Shown here: in pieces, positions 25,359 through 35,982 of the stretch
Position numbering within the stretch: position 1 is the stretch's first letter
Layout: every line of letters begins with the position of its first letter
NCBI RefSeq assembly: GCF_021026195.1
Contig: NZ_JAJNCT010000009.1
Location: 530,669-594,668 of the forward strand
Direction of reading: 5' to 3'
From: Comamonas koreensis
GTDB lineage: Bacteria; Pseudomonadota; Gammaproteobacteria; Burkholderiales; Burkholderiaceae_C
DNA: 64,000 nt
Notes under the pieces: model-generated
What the model was told of the DNA's origin: nothing
Database searches by the model: none
The model's input: only the letters and a program-made list of their open reading frames with translations
Position numbers and translations under genes: made by a program

Positions 25359-26211
25359 GTGGATGCGCATTTGCTGCAGGAATATGGCTGCCATTCAGCG
25401 CGCTCTTGCGCAAACTGGTTTGTGTAGTCAGTCGTTATTGCGTTGCTGGATGATTTTCAGGCTGCTACTGATACCTACACATGGGTCTCTTGCGGAGTAA
25501 CGACGCGTCGCGCTGAAATGAGACATATCGGAACCCAGAACACTTAAAAGTGCGTCTGTTTTGTATCAAGTTGTGTAAATCTGTATATATATAACTGTCG
25601 CTTTACAGGGTTTGGCGGCTTGCATTTGCTAGGAATTACTAGGACGGCCGGTAACGGCGCATGCCGGTCGTGCTTAGCAGCTGCTATCGAAAAACTGAGC
25701 TGATAGCCCAGTATAGATAGCGCTAAACAATGGTTTTGGGTGTGAGCGCATTTTTGCCCACGCAACACGGCTTAGCGGTTAATGCTTACAAGTCGCTGAC
25801 AAATAACAAGAAACCCAACGTCATCGTGACGGTTACAAACACGCTAGGTGCTTTTGTAAAGCTCGTCTACATTAGCGTCCATAGTTATATCAAATGGAAA
25901 CAAAATGTATATGTGGGAGCTTTGGGGAGGGCTGCAGCCGCACGCTGCATCGATACCGTACCGCTTTGCCGCGTGGCCGAAAGCCTCGCTTGCGATGTGT
26001 GGTGAGCAATCACTAGCCGTTCATAGTTTTTCGGTCCATTCCTCCAATTATTGGCTGCTGTAACGCAGTTTGAGTCTGCGCCGCGTTGGCCGACTCATCC
26101 GCCGTGGTGGCGAATCCCGAGATCAACAAACACCTGCAGATCTGAACCAGGCGTGCGTGCGCGCGTGCGCCTTTCAGTGTCTGCTGCGATTTTCATAATT
26201 AACAGAGATGG
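25359..26211. other. Intergenic region, AT-rich, no gene seen
   Basis: About 850 bp, AT-rich at 25530-25900, with no ORF of coding character. It probably contains the promoter of the giant gene at 26212. No repeat shared with the islands at 14-15 kb or 20-21 kb was found. Confidence 0.4.
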
Positions 26212-29200
26212 ATGGTGACGACGATGGTGCCAGAGGGGGAAGCATTTTTTCGTGCGCTGAGCAGGCGTTTATCAACATGGCTGTTACTGCTGCTGCTAAT
26301 GGCTGCTGGGATGACGACTGCGCGGGCCGATGGCGTGGCGCAGGCCAAAGGCTTGGCATGGTTGCAAGGGCAGGTTCTGCCATCCGGCAAACTGGCCAAT
26401 AAATCGCGCTTTGGCACTGCTGCGCAGGCGCAATGCGAGGCAGCACAAACCTTGTTGCGCCTGGCAGGCAATAACAGCCAGGTAACGGCGCTGGTGAATG
26501 CCATGCCCGCCTCGGGCGATAACGTGCCCACGGAAACGCTGGCTTGCTGGCAGTCGCTCAAAACCCAGCAGGGTGTGCAGATTACCTCGCCGCTGTCGGG
26601 CCGGTTTATTGCCGATAAAGGCTATGCCACCTATCCCGATGAAATGGTGCCCGGCATCATCGACACGGCCTGGGGCTACAGCACCATGGCGACACCCGCC
26701 GCATCCACCCGCCAAGGCGTCATGCAGTGGCTGATGTCCAAGCAATCGGGCGGCATGCTCAAGGCCGGCGGCTATGCCAACCTCTACACCACTGCCGTGG
26801 TGCTGCGCGCCATCAATGCCGATGCCCTGAAGGACGCTGGCACCCTGGCCTTGGCGCAGACCTTGGCCCAGGCACTGCTGGCCAAGCAAGCGGCCTCTGG
26901 CGCCTGGGGCGAGAGCCAGATGCTCAGCGCGTTGGTGTTTGAAGCCGTACATCCCTATACTGCCTCGGCTCCGCAGGTGGCCACCCAGTTGCAAAGCTAT
27001 TTGTTGGCGAGCCAAAAGTCCGATGGATCCTGGGAAGCTGACAGCTACACCACCGCCCTCGCTTTGAGGGCTTTGGCCTTGGTAGCCGTTAAGCCGGCCG
27101 ACCCGGGCCAACAGGCCAACTCGGGCACTGTCATGGGCATGGTGCTCGATGGCAGCAGCAACACGCCGCTGGAGAACGCCACGGTCACGGTGACACCGGC
27201 CTCGGGAGGGGCTCCCATCTCGGTGCAGACCAATGCGCAAGGCTTGTACGAGATAGCGGTATCGCCTGCCGGCCAGGTGGGCGTTGCAGCCACCAAGGAA
27301 GGCTATAGCCTGGTGACCGGATCGGGGGTGGTGCAGGCGCGTGGAAGCTTGAGCTTCTCGCCCACGTTGACCAAGGCGATCACGGTGACCCCGCCCGCCA
27401 ACCCGGACCCTGCGGTGACGACGGTGATGGTGCAGGGTACGGTGACCCAAGCGGCCAATGGCGCGCCCATTGCGGGGGTGACGGTGACGGTCAAGAACAC
27501 GGCCGCAGGAACGAGCTACAAGGCGAGCACGAATGCCGCAGGCCAGTACAGTATTGCCAGCGTGGCAGCGGGTGCTGTTGTTCTTTCTGCTGACAAAGCG
27601 GGCTGGATCAGTGCATCGGGCACGGCCAATCTGCCTGCCGGCAGCACGGGCGTGTTCTCGCCTGCGCTGATCGATGCGAGCTCTGCCAGCGCCACGTCTG
27701 TGCCGGTGAGCGGCCAGGTCATCGATGCGGCGACCAAGGCGCCGCTGGCGGGCGTGTCCATCACCATCCAGGGACCGTCATCGCAGACAACGGGTTTGTC
27801 TGGGGCTGATGGCCAGTTCACGATGACGGCTCCCATTGGCGCCATCACCTTGAACTACGCGTTGGCGGGCTACGGCAGCATCAGCCAGTCGGGTACCTCC
27901 AGCATTGGCTCGCGCCTGGATGCCGGCACTATCGAGATGTCTGCGGCGCGCCAAACCAGCATCTTGCACGGCTTGGTGACCGATACATCGGGCGCAGCGA
28001 TTGCCAATGCGACGGTGGCGGTGGGTGCGAACAGTGCGCTGACCAATGGGGCAGGTGCTTACGTGCTCGATGGGCTGACAGGCACCGCCTGGGATGTGCA
28101 GGTGTCTGCCAACGGCTTCCAGTCGCGCATCTACCAACTGACGATTGCCGAGCCCGGCGATATTACGCAGGACTTTGTGATCCCGGCCTCGGCAGGGGTG
28201 GGCTTTCTGGATCTTGCCGATCTGGTGGTGGTGCCCACGACCACGGGTTTGAACAAGCCCGTCAAGGCGAGCGTCAAGCTGAAGAACAACTCGGCAGCGG
28301 CATCGACCACCAGCATCGTGCTGGAGATCCAGGGCCCCGCTGGTGATGTGGTGGCCACCTTGTCTGCGCTGGATGCGGCGGCCATTCCGCTGGGTGATGC
28401 CACGCTGAATCCCGGTGAAGCGCTGGAGGTGTTTTTTGAGTGGAACACCGCCAGCCACGCCGCCGGCCGGTATGCCGTGATTGCCAAGCTGGTCGAGCCG
28501 GGCTCGCGCGGCAAGGACAACCCCACGGGTGTGGTCACCGGCAGCTTGCGCACCGCGCTGGACATCACGCCCCAGGCCGCATTCTCCGGCTCGGCCAATG
28601 CAGAGCCGCCCGTGGTGCAGGCGGGTGCCAACACACCGGTGGCCTTCAGCGCGTTGGTGAAGAACGCCGGCAATGTGGTACTGCCCGCATCGGGCTACCT
28701 GCTCAAGGTGGTGGATGCCACCACCGGTGCGCTGGTGTACCAGACAACGGCCCAGGCCCCCAGCATTGCGCTAGGTGGTCTGCAGGAGATCAGCTTTGGC
28801 ACCTGGATGCCAGACCAGGCCGCCAGCCTGAAGGTGGAGGTGACCGCCGGCATAGCGCCGGGCGCCGCGATCCAGTCCAGCCTGTATGTGGGTGATATGG
28901 CCCAGGCTAAGTTCACGGTCGACAAGCCGGTGGTACCACCGGGCGACCAGACGGTCAAAGGCAAGATCAAGATCACCGGGCTGGACATGGCATCGGGCAG
29001 CAGCACCGACCCCTTGGCGCCGGTGATCCGCGAAGCGGTGACCAAGGCGGTGCGCTATGGGGATGACTACGCTTACAAGCACCACGTGAGTGACCTCAAG
29101 TGCTTTGCCTGCCATGTGCAAACCCAGGCCGTAGTGGGCGGCGAGAAGAACCTGCGCTTTGTGCAGCCGCTCGATCAAAACAAGCGCAACGAGCTGATGA

Positions 29201-32136
29201 ATGCCATCTTGCAACAGGTGCGTGCGGACGGCAAAGTCAATTACTCGGGCGATACCTACATCCGCACCACCACCACCCTGGGCCTGTGGGCGACCAAGGA
29301 GTGGCACAATCCGCAAGAGATTGCATCGAGCAACCGCAAGCTGGCCGAAGCCATTGTCTCCATCTCCAACAACGGCGAATGGAATCCGGACTACGGTGGC
29401 CACTGGTGGGGATCGACCGGGCAATCGACCGGCATCAATGTGGCCAGTCTGGTGGACTACAGCACGCTGCTGAACAAGCACGGCCCGGGCACTGACAAAA
29501 CCAATAAACCTGTGAGCATTGCAGGCCTCAGCACCGGTGACCAGCGCTTGGCCGTGGCGGCCAACGGCCAAGTTTATGTGGGGGACAAGGGCAGGCAAAC
29601 CGTGTATGCGGTGGATATGGCCTCGGCCCAGGCGACACCGGTGGCGACGGGTTTGCCGATCCAGAACCTGCGCGTGCTGGCCAATGGCAAATTGCTGATC
29701 GCCACCACCTCGGGCGTCTACCTGTCGGACACTGTGGGCGCGCCGGTCCGGATCAGCAGCCAGGCCAGCACGGATGCGATTGCGCTGGCGGGTGGGGGCT
29801 ACCTGCTCAAGGCTTACGGGCAGACCAAGCTCTTCAAGCTCGATGACGCGGGCAACCTGTCGGAGTTCCTCAGCAGCAACCTGCTCGAATCGACGGGTGG
29901 GCAGCTTGAGCAGGAACCTGATGGCGCCATCCTGGTGACCCACCCTGGGCAGAACCGCGTGCTGCGGTTTGAGCTGGACGGCAGCTTCAGAGACACGCCT
30001 GCGGCGTTTACCAATGGCGTGCCCTATCAACTAGTGCGGTTTGGCGACAAGGGCTATCTGCTGAGCACCAGCAACGGGCTGTATTGGTACAACGAGAACT
30101 GGATCGTCGAGCGCTTGAGCTTTGCTGCCCTCAACTCCGCTATTGCCTTGCCGGATGGCTCCGTGATGTGGAGCAACAGCTCCAGCGTCAATCGCATGAG
30201 TTTCACAACAGCGGATGGTTCGGACGTCGCTGCCAAAATTGATGCGACCTTGGCGAAGTCAGCCACCAAGCTGGTGGCAGGTTCCATCTTTACGGCATCG
30301 AACAATGCGGATATTGCGTTCCGGGTGATGGGCCTGTCCAAGCTGCGCGAATACTACCAAGGCAGCGCACGCGCTGGCGAGTTTGACACGCTGATCTACG
30401 ACATTGCGCAGACCTTGTGGAGCCGCCAGAACAGCGATGGCGGCTGGGGCAATACGACGGGCTACACCACCAGCGACCCGGTGGCCACGGCCATCGTCGG
30501 TGTGGCGCTGGACTTTACCAACCCCTCGCGCAGCGACCCGAGGCTGCGGCGTGCCATCCAGTACGTGCTGAACCAGCAACGCGCCGATGGCTCGTGGCTG
30601 AGTACGCAGGGGCTGGGCGGATCGCTGCTGTCCTCGACCTGGATTGAGATCTGGCTGCCCACCATGCTGGACCGCCTGGGTGCGCTGGATGCCGATCTGG
30701 TGGTGGACTTTGCCGCCAATGCGGTACCCACCAACCTGCAGCCGGCGCCGACCAAGACGCTACCGCAGGCCGATGGCTCCACGCAGTACCTGTGGTCGTT
30801 CACCGGCATTACCGAGACGGGCCGCGAGGTGAACTTTGACTTGGCGCTGGCCAATATGGCGATTGAAGAAGTGCGCCCCGCCGCGCAGATCGCCAGCCTG
30901 AAGTTCCAGAACAGCTTTGTGGTGGGCGAGGTGGTGTCGCCCATCGTGGTGCCGCGCATTGCCGCCAATGCCAACATCAGCATCCAGGCGTTGACGGACA
31001 AGCCGGTGTACACCAGCCAGGAGAGCGCAGTCTTCTCCGGCCCGGTCAGCAATGGCGGCGTGGCTGCGCGCGATGCACAAGTGCGCTTTACCGTGCTCGA
31101 CAGCCAGGGTGACCCGGTGGCGACCCTGCCACTGCCGGCCGCCGTGAGCGTGGCGGTGGGGCAGACCGAGCAGGTGAGCAGCAACTGGCCGGTATCGGGT
31201 GTGCTGGCGGGCGACTATGTGCTGCTGGCGGAGCTGGTCACCGCAGATGGGGTGGTCTACGGCAGCGCCACGGCTCCCTTCAAGGTGGTGGGCGGCCCGG
31301 GCCCTAGCAATGCCACCAAGATCAGCACCGACAAGGCCGAGTACCTGGTGGGCCAGGCGACGCAGATCACCTCACGTGCGGGCAACACCTCATCGAACGT
31401 GGTGCAGCAAAACCTGCGCGCAGAAACGGTGGTGCAGCAGTTGGCAAGCAGCAAGCGCGTGCTGGTGGCCAAGGCCGCCACCTCGTTCCAGCAGATGGAG
31501 GCCATCACGCAACTGGTGCCCGCCGGATCGCGTGAGTTTGGCTACACCTTGCCGGCCGGACAGCTGGGCGCGGGCACCTACCAGGCGCAGCTGAAGCTGT
31601 ACGACAGCGCGGGCAATCTGCTGTCTGAAAGCACGACGGGCTTCCAGGTCAAGGCGGCAGCCGCTTGTGTGCCCGGTGCGGCCGGCGCCATCACGGCCAC
31701 GCCCAGCACGGCCAACATCGGCGACAGCGTTGCGCTGGGCTTCAAGCTGGACAACCCCGGCGCAGCGCTGGGCAGTGGCGCAGTCACCTTGCGTGTGGTC
31801 AACCCCGACAGCGGCGCGCTGCTGATGGAGGCACCCACTCCGAATGTGTCGATAGCAGCTTCTGGCCAGTGGAGCCAGACCTACCGCTGGACCGTACCGC
31901 AAGGCGCGCCTGCCAATGTGCTGGTAATTGCGAGCTTGGGCACGGCGGGCTGCGAGGAGGCCGTGGCCACAGCGGCCTTGAAGATTGGCAACGGCGGCAA
32001 TGGCACTGGCACCGGAACAGAAACCGGCAACGCCAAAAAGGTGCCAGTCAATGGCCCTGTTGGATTGCTGCTGCTGAGTGCCGCACTGGCCTGCTTGGCC
32101 GCTGCGGGCCTGCGACGCCGGCAAGCGGGCCGCTGA
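26212..32136 (+). CDS. Giant exported protein: cyclase-like toroid repeats, carboxypeptidase-regulatory domains, CXXCH, CTERM-like tail
   Basis: A 1974-aa exported protein. Signal peptide ends near TTARA (39). Residues about 40-305 are helical prenyltransferase/squalene-cyclase-like repeats (LLASQKSDGSWEADSYTTALALRAL). Four CarboxypepD_reg-like beta domains lie at about 305-395, 405-490, 500-580 and 583-660. CARDB-like domains follow. A lone CXXCH (Cys964, Cys967, His968) could bind one c-type haem. A beta-propeller-like stretch lies at about 1100-1360, a second toroid segment (WSRQNSDGGWGNTTGY) near 1400-1500, and more CARDB-like domains end the body. The tail is VPVNGPVGLLLL..., hydrophobic helix, RRRQAGR. 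The next gene starts about 77 bp after the stop, so they are likely co-transcribed. Function unknown; a surface scaffold with a redox or ligand-binding insert is inference. Confidence 0.8.
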   Translation: MVTTMVPEGEAFFRALSRRLSTWLLLLLLMAAGMTTARADGVAQAKGLAWLQGQVLPSGKLANKSRFGTAAQAQCEAAQTLLRLAGNNSQVTALVNAMPASGDNVPTETLACWQSLKTQQGVQITSPLSGRFIADKGYATYPDEMVPGIIDTAWGYSTMATPAASTRQGVMQWLMSKQSGGMLKAGGYANLYTTAVVLRAINADALKDAGTLALAQTLAQALLAKQAASGAWGESQMLSALVFEAVHPYTASAPQVATQLQSYLLASQKSDGSWEADSYTTALALRALALVAVKPADPGQQANSGTVMGMVLDGSSNTPLENATVTVTPASGGAPISVQTNAQGLYEIAVSPAGQVGVAATKEGYSLVTGSGVVQARGSLSFSPTLTKAITVTPPANPDPAVTTVMVQGTVTQAANGAPIAGVTVTVKNTAAGTSYKASTNAAGQYSIASVAAGAVVLSADKAGWISASGTANLPAGSTGVFSPALIDASSASATSVPVSGQVIDAATKAPLAGVSITIQGPSSQTTGLSGADGQFTMTAPIGAITLNYALAGYGSISQSGTSSIGSRLDAGTIEMSAARQTSILHGLVTDTSGAAIANATVAVGANSALTNGAGAYVLDGLTGTAWDVQVSANGFQSRIYQLTIAEPGDITQDFVIPASAGVGFLDLADLVVVPTTTGLNKPVKASVKLKNNSAAASTTSIVLEIQGPAGDVVATLSALDAAAIPLGDATLNPGEALEVFFEWNTASHAAGRYAVIAKLVEPGSRGKDNPTGVVTGSLRTALDITPQAAFSGSANAEPPVVQAGANTPVAFSALVKNAGNVVLPASGYLLKVVDATTGALVYQTTAQAPSIALGGLQEISFGTWMPDQAASLKVEVTAGIAPGAAIQSSLYVGDMAQAKFTVDKPVVPPGDQTVKGKIKITGLDMASGSSTDPLAPVIREAVTKAVRYGDDYAYKHHVSDLKCFACHVQTQAVVGGEKNLRFVQPLDQNKRNELMNAILQQVRADGKVNYSGDTYIRTTTTLGLWATKEWHNPQEIASSNRKLAEAIVSISNNGEWNPDYGGHWWGSTGQSTGINVASLVDYSTLLNKHGPGTDKTNKPVSIAGLSTGDQRLAVAANGQVYVGDKGRQTVYAVDMASAQATPVATGLPIQNLRVLANGKLLIATTSGVYLSDTVGAPVRISSQASTDAIALAGGGYLLKAYGQTKLFKLDDAGNLSEFLSSNLLESTGGQLEQEPDGAILVTHPGQNRVLRFELDGSFRDTPAAFTNGVPYQLVRFGDKGYLLSTSNGLYWYNENWIVERLSFAALNSAIALPDGSVMWSNSSSVNRMSFTTADGSDVAAKIDATLAKSATKLVAGSIFTASNNADIAFRVMGLSKLREYYQGSARAGEFDTLIYDIAQTLWSRQNSDGGWGNTTGYTTSDPVATAIVGVALDFTNPSRSDPRLRRAIQYVLNQQRADGSWLSTQGLGGSLLSSTWIEIWLPTMLDRLGALDADLVVDFAANAVPTNLQPAPTKTLPQADGSTQYLWSFTGITETGREVNFDLALANMAIEEVRPAAQIASLKFQNSFVVGEVVSPIVVPRIAANANISIQALTDKPVYTSQESAVFSGPVSNGGVAARDAQVRFTVLDSQGDPVATLPLPAAVSVAVGQTEQVSSNWPVSGVLAGDYVLLAELVTADGVVYGSATAPFKVVGGPGPSNATKISTDKAEYLVGQATQITSRAGNTSSNVVQQNLRAETVVQQLASSKRVLVAKAATSFQQMEAITQLVPAGSREFGYTLPAGQLGAGTYQAQLKLYDSAGNLLSESTTGFQVKAAAACVPGAAGAITATPSTANIGDSVALGFKLDNPGAALGSGAVTLRVVNPDSGALLMEAPTPNVSIAASGQWSQTYRWTVPQGAPANVLVIASLGTAGCEEAVATAALKIGNGGNGTGTGTETGNAKKVPVNGPVGLLLLSAALACLAAAGLRRRQAGR

Positions 32137-32212
32137 CCACCACCACAACGGGCCCATACACCAAGGTATGGGCCCGCACATGACAACGACAAAAAACGAG
32201 AGAGAGAACGAC

Positions 32213-35200
32213 ATGGCGATCGTTATTACCAACAGCCAGATGGCAGCTGCAGCGGATGATGTGGCAACCGATGCCGTGATGCGCGGCTTCAAAAAAATAG
32301 TGCGACCGGTGGCCCATGTGGTGGCAGCAGCCCATATCGCCTTGGCGCTGCAACCGCTCAGTGCCATCGCCCAGGAAAAAGGCCAGCCCGCTTACAACCC
32401 CATGGCGCAAAGCCAAATGCAGCGCCTGCAGGCCTGGGATGCCAAACTGAAGGCGGCCAACTACCAGGCCCAAAAAATGGAGCAGGCCGGCTCGCAGCGT
32501 TTGCAAGCGCTGATCGTGCAAGCGGGCGAGCAAACCCGGGACTTGCAGGTGCAGCAGGCGCTGGCACAGCCGCAGCAAAAGAAAGCAGGCCCAGCACCCA
32601 TCTACAACGCCAAGACGACCCCAGAATCGCTGCGAGACACGCTCGTTGCTATCCAGGACGAGAGCGGTACTGCGCGTGAGGACCTGCGCAGCATGCGCGC
32701 TGAGTTGGTGCAGAAGGGCCTGGGTGGCGAGATATTGGCCCGCCATGATGCGGCGGCTGCCGAGTTTGAGCTGAAGGTGCAAAAGCTGGATGCGCTGGCT
32801 GCGCGCTTGCTGGGCAACAACGGCGGCCTGGCCGCCAAGTCTGCCGCCTCCATCAACAGCGCTGATCTGCAAGCGCTGGGCGCACTGCTCGCGCAAGGCG
32901 CGCCGCAGAAAAAAATTACCACCAGCCCAGAGCTGCCCTGGCGCACCCCCACCCCCACCAAGCGTGAGCCATCGCAAACGCGCCAGGAGTGGAGCCAGCA
33001 ACTGGGCCTGCAAGCGGGCCTGCCAGCGGGCCAGGCCGCGCTGCAGTCTGCACCAGTGACCAAGGTCACCACCGTGGGCGGCGTGCAATTTACCGTGCCA
33101 CCCAGCGCCGACCAAGCGCCCAGCGATGCAGACCTGGGCGAGACCGACGAGATCGTGCTGACCGCTGCGATCAAGGCCAAGGCCGCCGAGCTGGGCAAGA
33201 ACCCGGTGGCCATCCAGAACTGGGTGCGCAACCACATCGAATGGGTGCCCACCTGGGGTGCCATCCAGACGGCCGACACGGTGCTGGGCAGTGGCCGGGG
33301 CAATGCCTTTGACATTGCCAGCCTGACCATTGCACTGCTGCGCGCGAGCAATATCCCCGCCCGCTACCAGCTGGGCACCATTGAGCTGCCCGTGGCCCAG
33401 ACCATGAACTGGGTGGGCGGTGCCCAGGTGCCCGCGGCTGCGCAGCAGCTGCTGGCCCAGGGTGGCATTGCCAACACCGGCATCATCATGAACGGCAAGA
33501 TTGCCTCCATCCGCATGGAGCACGTCTGGGCCAGCGCCTACGTCAACTATGCGGCCAGCAAAGGCGCCATCGATGGCGGCGCCGATGCCAGCCCACCGCA
33601 GCACCCCAACATCAACGCCCATGCCAATGGCTGGCTGCCGCTGGATGCCAGCTACAAGCAATACCAATACGCCCCGGGCATGAACCTGCAACAGGCGGTA
33701 CCGCTGGATGCCAAGGCGCTATTGGACAGTGCCCAGTTGGGTGCCACCGTCAACGAAGCCGAAGGTTGGGTGCAGAACCTGAACCAGGCTGCCGTGCAAA
33801 ACCAGATGCAGCAGTACCAGGCCCAACTGCAAAGCTACATCAACAGCCAGAACGCGGGCGCCACCGTGGGCGACGTGGTCGGCAAAAAAATCATTGCTGA
33901 GCGCATGCCCGCGACCCTGAGCGGCCAGCTGCCCTACACCGTGGTGACGGAAAACCCCGCCACCAGCCGCATCCCTGCCAGCCTGCAGCACCAGTTCCAG
34001 TACAGCCTGATGGACCATTGGGGCGATCAGATCCTGAGCTACACCGCCAAGGTCAGCCAACTCGTAGGCAAGCGCATCACGCTGAGCTACGTACCTGCCG
34101 ACAAAGCAACCGAGGACCTGATTGCGAGCTACTTGCCCAAGCCCCATGCTGATGGCATCCCCATCCAGCCAAGCGAGCTGCCCACCAGCCTGCCGGGTTA
34201 CCTGATCCGCCTGAACCCACAAATCAATGTGGACGGACAAGTTGCTGCGCAAAGCAGCATGGCGCTGACGATGGGCACCGATCTGCAAGGCCAGGGCGGC
34301 TTTACGCAATACAGCAACCCCACTCAGTGGGACCTGACGCCGGATGCCAGCCATGTGGTGGGGCAGGCGACTGCGATTGGCATTAGCGCGGGGGGGATCA
34401 ATGCTAAGCAGCTGGAGGTGCTGAAGGCGCGGTTGGAGACCACCAAGGCGAAGATTCAGGCCAACAGCGCAGCGGCTCTGACAGGTGAGCAAATCAGCGG
34501 AGATCTATTGACGGCGGTGATTTGGAGCTGGTTTGTTGAAGCCGAAAATCACAATCGCCTTGGCCAGCGTGAAGCGGGCGTGGTTGAAACACCGGGCCTG
34601 AGTTACGGACTGTTCCACGCAGCAGCCAGCCCGGTGTACAGCTGGGGCGTGGTGCGACAAGTTAAATTCCCTGGGGTGAATCTGGATATCGGTCATATCC
34701 GCAACTTGACTTGGGCCAAGGACAATGACCAAAGCAAATGGGTGAGCTATAACCGGATGCGCGGTCAATATATGAGCGCGCTTGAGCATGCGGTGCCAGA
34801 GCGATTCTTCGGCGACCCATTGCAATGCAATCCGGCCGGTACAACAACACTTGTGGCTGGCCTGTCCGAATGCCCGCAAGGGATTTCCGCCATTAAAGCC
34901 ATCGGCTTAGCTACGGCCCAGGGGCAAAAGATATATACCATTACCGCTAAGGTCTATCAAAACAACCCGAATCTTGTGAGCGAGGCACTTGCAGCGCACA
35001 GCCAAGAGACTAAAAATAGGGTACAGAGCGCTTTGAATACAGGTATGCAGGTCACCATTCATCAAACACCTATTGTGGAAAATGGTTGGAAAGGTGCAGG
35101 TATTATCAGCATCGATCCTCAAACAGGTGCTGGCGCTTACACAATCGAAGGGGGAAGTAATGGTGGTGTTTTACTTATTTTCGGCGCGATCGTATTTGCT

Positions 35201-35482
35201 ATAGGTATATATGGTACAGCCGTCGCGCTTGCGCCTGCTTTGATATTGGTTGCGGCAGGAATATTCTTTATGTTTGCGGCTGCAACCATATTTCAGAGTT
35301 CAAGCCCGAACGCTGAGGAAGATGGATGTAACTTTTTTACCACTGCCGGAGTCAACTTGTTAGCGCTCGCATTGGGACTTCTTATAACTGGGACAATTGG
35401 AATTGTGCTGGGTGTGATAGCTGCCCTTTTGCTGTCCTTGCCTAGCACAAGTCGAGGGGTAGGTAATCTATGCGCAAGATAG
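32213..35482 (+). CDS. Transglutaminase-like protein lacking the catalytic Cys, membrane-anchored C-terminus
   Basis: A 1089-aa protein. A hydrophobic segment near residues 35-55 (VVAAAHIALALQPLSAIAQ) looks like an export signal with a long n-region. A coiled, Gln-rich part follows, then a transglutaminase-like domain (about 320-485): His437 (MEHVW) and Asp478 (LPLDASY) are present, but the Cys position is Ala365 (GRGNAFDIASL). After about residue 760 the DNA becomes AT-richer; this part reads GISAIKAIGLATAQGQKIYTI and ends with two or three hydrophobic segments. I use the ATG at 32213 (GAGAGAGAAC upstream); 32180 is a possible alternative. It overlaps the next small gene by 13 bp. I recall the family from genes near RHS-type proteins; the role is unknown. 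Confidence 0.75.
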   Translation: MAIVITNSQMAAAADDVATDAVMRGFKKIVRPVAHVVAAAHIALALQPLSAIAQEKGQPAYNPMAQSQMQRLQAWDAKLKAANYQAQKMEQAGSQRLQALIVQAGEQTRDLQVQQALAQPQQKKAGPAPIYNAKTTPESLRDTLVAIQDESGTAREDLRSMRAELVQKGLGGEILARHDAAAAEFELKVQKLDALAARLLGNNGGLAAKSAASINSADLQALGALLAQGAPQKKITTSPELPWRTPTPTKREPSQTRQEWSQQLGLQAGLPAGQAALQSAPVTKVTTVGGVQFTVPPSADQAPSDADLGETDEIVLTAAIKAKAAELGKNPVAIQNWVRNHIEWVPTWGAIQTADTVLGSGRGNAFDIASLTIALLRASNIPARYQLGTIELPVAQTMNWVGGAQVPAAAQQLLAQGGIANTGIIMNGKIASIRMEHVWASAYVNYAASKGAIDGGADASPPQHPNINAHANGWLPLDASYKQYQYAPGMNLQQAVPLDAKALLDSAQLGATVNEAEGWVQNLNQAAVQNQMQQYQAQLQSYINSQNAGATVGDVVGKKIIAERMPATLSGQLPYTVVTENPATSRIPASLQHQFQYSLMDHWGDQILSYTAKVSQLVGKRITLSYVPADKATEDLIASYLPKPHADGIPIQPSELPTSLPGYLIRLNPQINVDGQVAAQSSMALTMGTDLQGQGGFTQYSNPTQWDLTPDASHVVGQATAIGISAGGINAKQLEVLKARLETTKAKIQANSAAALTGEQISGDLLTAVIWSWFVEAENHNRLGQREAGVVETPGLSYGLFHAAASPVYSWGVVRQVKFPGVNLDIGHIRNLTWAKDNDQSKWVSYNRMRGQYMSALEHAVPERFFGDPLQCNPAGTTTLVAGLSECPQGISAIKAIGLATAQGQKIYTITAKVYQNNPNLVSEALAAHSQETKNRVQSALNTGMQVTIHQTPIVENGWKGAGIISIDPQTGAGAYTIEGGSNGGVLLIFGAIVFAIGIYGTAVALAPALILVAAGIFFMFAAATIFQSSSPNAEEDGCNFFTTAGVNLLALALGLLITGTIGIVLGVIAALLLSLPSTSRGVGNLCAR

Positions 35483-35784
35483 TAATTTTCTCTCTTTGCT
35501 TGATTAATATGGTTTTAATTGGGCTAACTTTTTCAAAAAATACCGAGATAGTCTTTGCTTTTGATAGATATTTCTACATTTGCTATATGGTGTCGGCTGT
35601 GTCGTTTGTCGCTCTGTTATTTTTGCAATTGCAGAAACTTTCTTTAATCGTAATTTTTTTACTTAACTGCTTCTTGTTGAGTCGATTAACAAGAATTCTT
35701 GATGAACGTGATGTAATAATTGGATTGTCAATTGTGTTATTTACGTTCATTGCGGCTTGGGGTTTATCACGTTTTAAAAAATAA
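35470..35784 (+). CDS. Small membrane protein, unknown
   Basis: A 104-aa protein with three or four hydrophobic segments (MRKIVIFSLCLINMVLIGLTF, YICYMVSAVSFVALLFLQL, LIVIFLLNCFLLS, IGLSIVLFTFIAAWGL). It overlaps the 3' end of the 32213 gene by 13 bp, suggesting translational coupling. The DNA is much more AT-rich than the flanks, a sign of different origin. No family recognised. Position after a variable C-terminal module would suit a cognate partner or immunity-type protein, but that is only a guess. Confidence 0.65.
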   Translation: MRKIVIFSLCLINMVLIGLTFSKNTEIVFAFDRYFYICYMVSAVSFVALLFLQLQKLSLIVIFLLNCFLLSRLTRILDERDVIIGLSIVLFTFIAAWGLSRFKK

Positions 35785-35982
35785 ATTGCCGGTTTAAATG
35801 TTATGTCGAAAAATGCAAAACCCTAGATTTATTCTGTGTTCGCATTCTTTTAATGCGCTGTTGAAGCGGTAGAGCAGTCTAAGGGTCTGCTTGATCGGAG
35901 ATCTCAATGTATAGATTTTTGCAATACTTATTCCGTTGATAATATTTTTCTTGGAGTATGCGCTTGCCGCTTCATTTGATCG

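Noticed and set aside
26296-27450. 384-aa antisense ORF at the start of the 26212 gene
   Set aside because: His/Gly/Arg-rich antisense shadow of a gene with signal peptide and recognisable domains.
32048-33691. 547-aa antisense ORF opposite the transglutaminase-like gene
   Set aside because: Shadow of GC-rich coding; no domain or ribosome-binding site.
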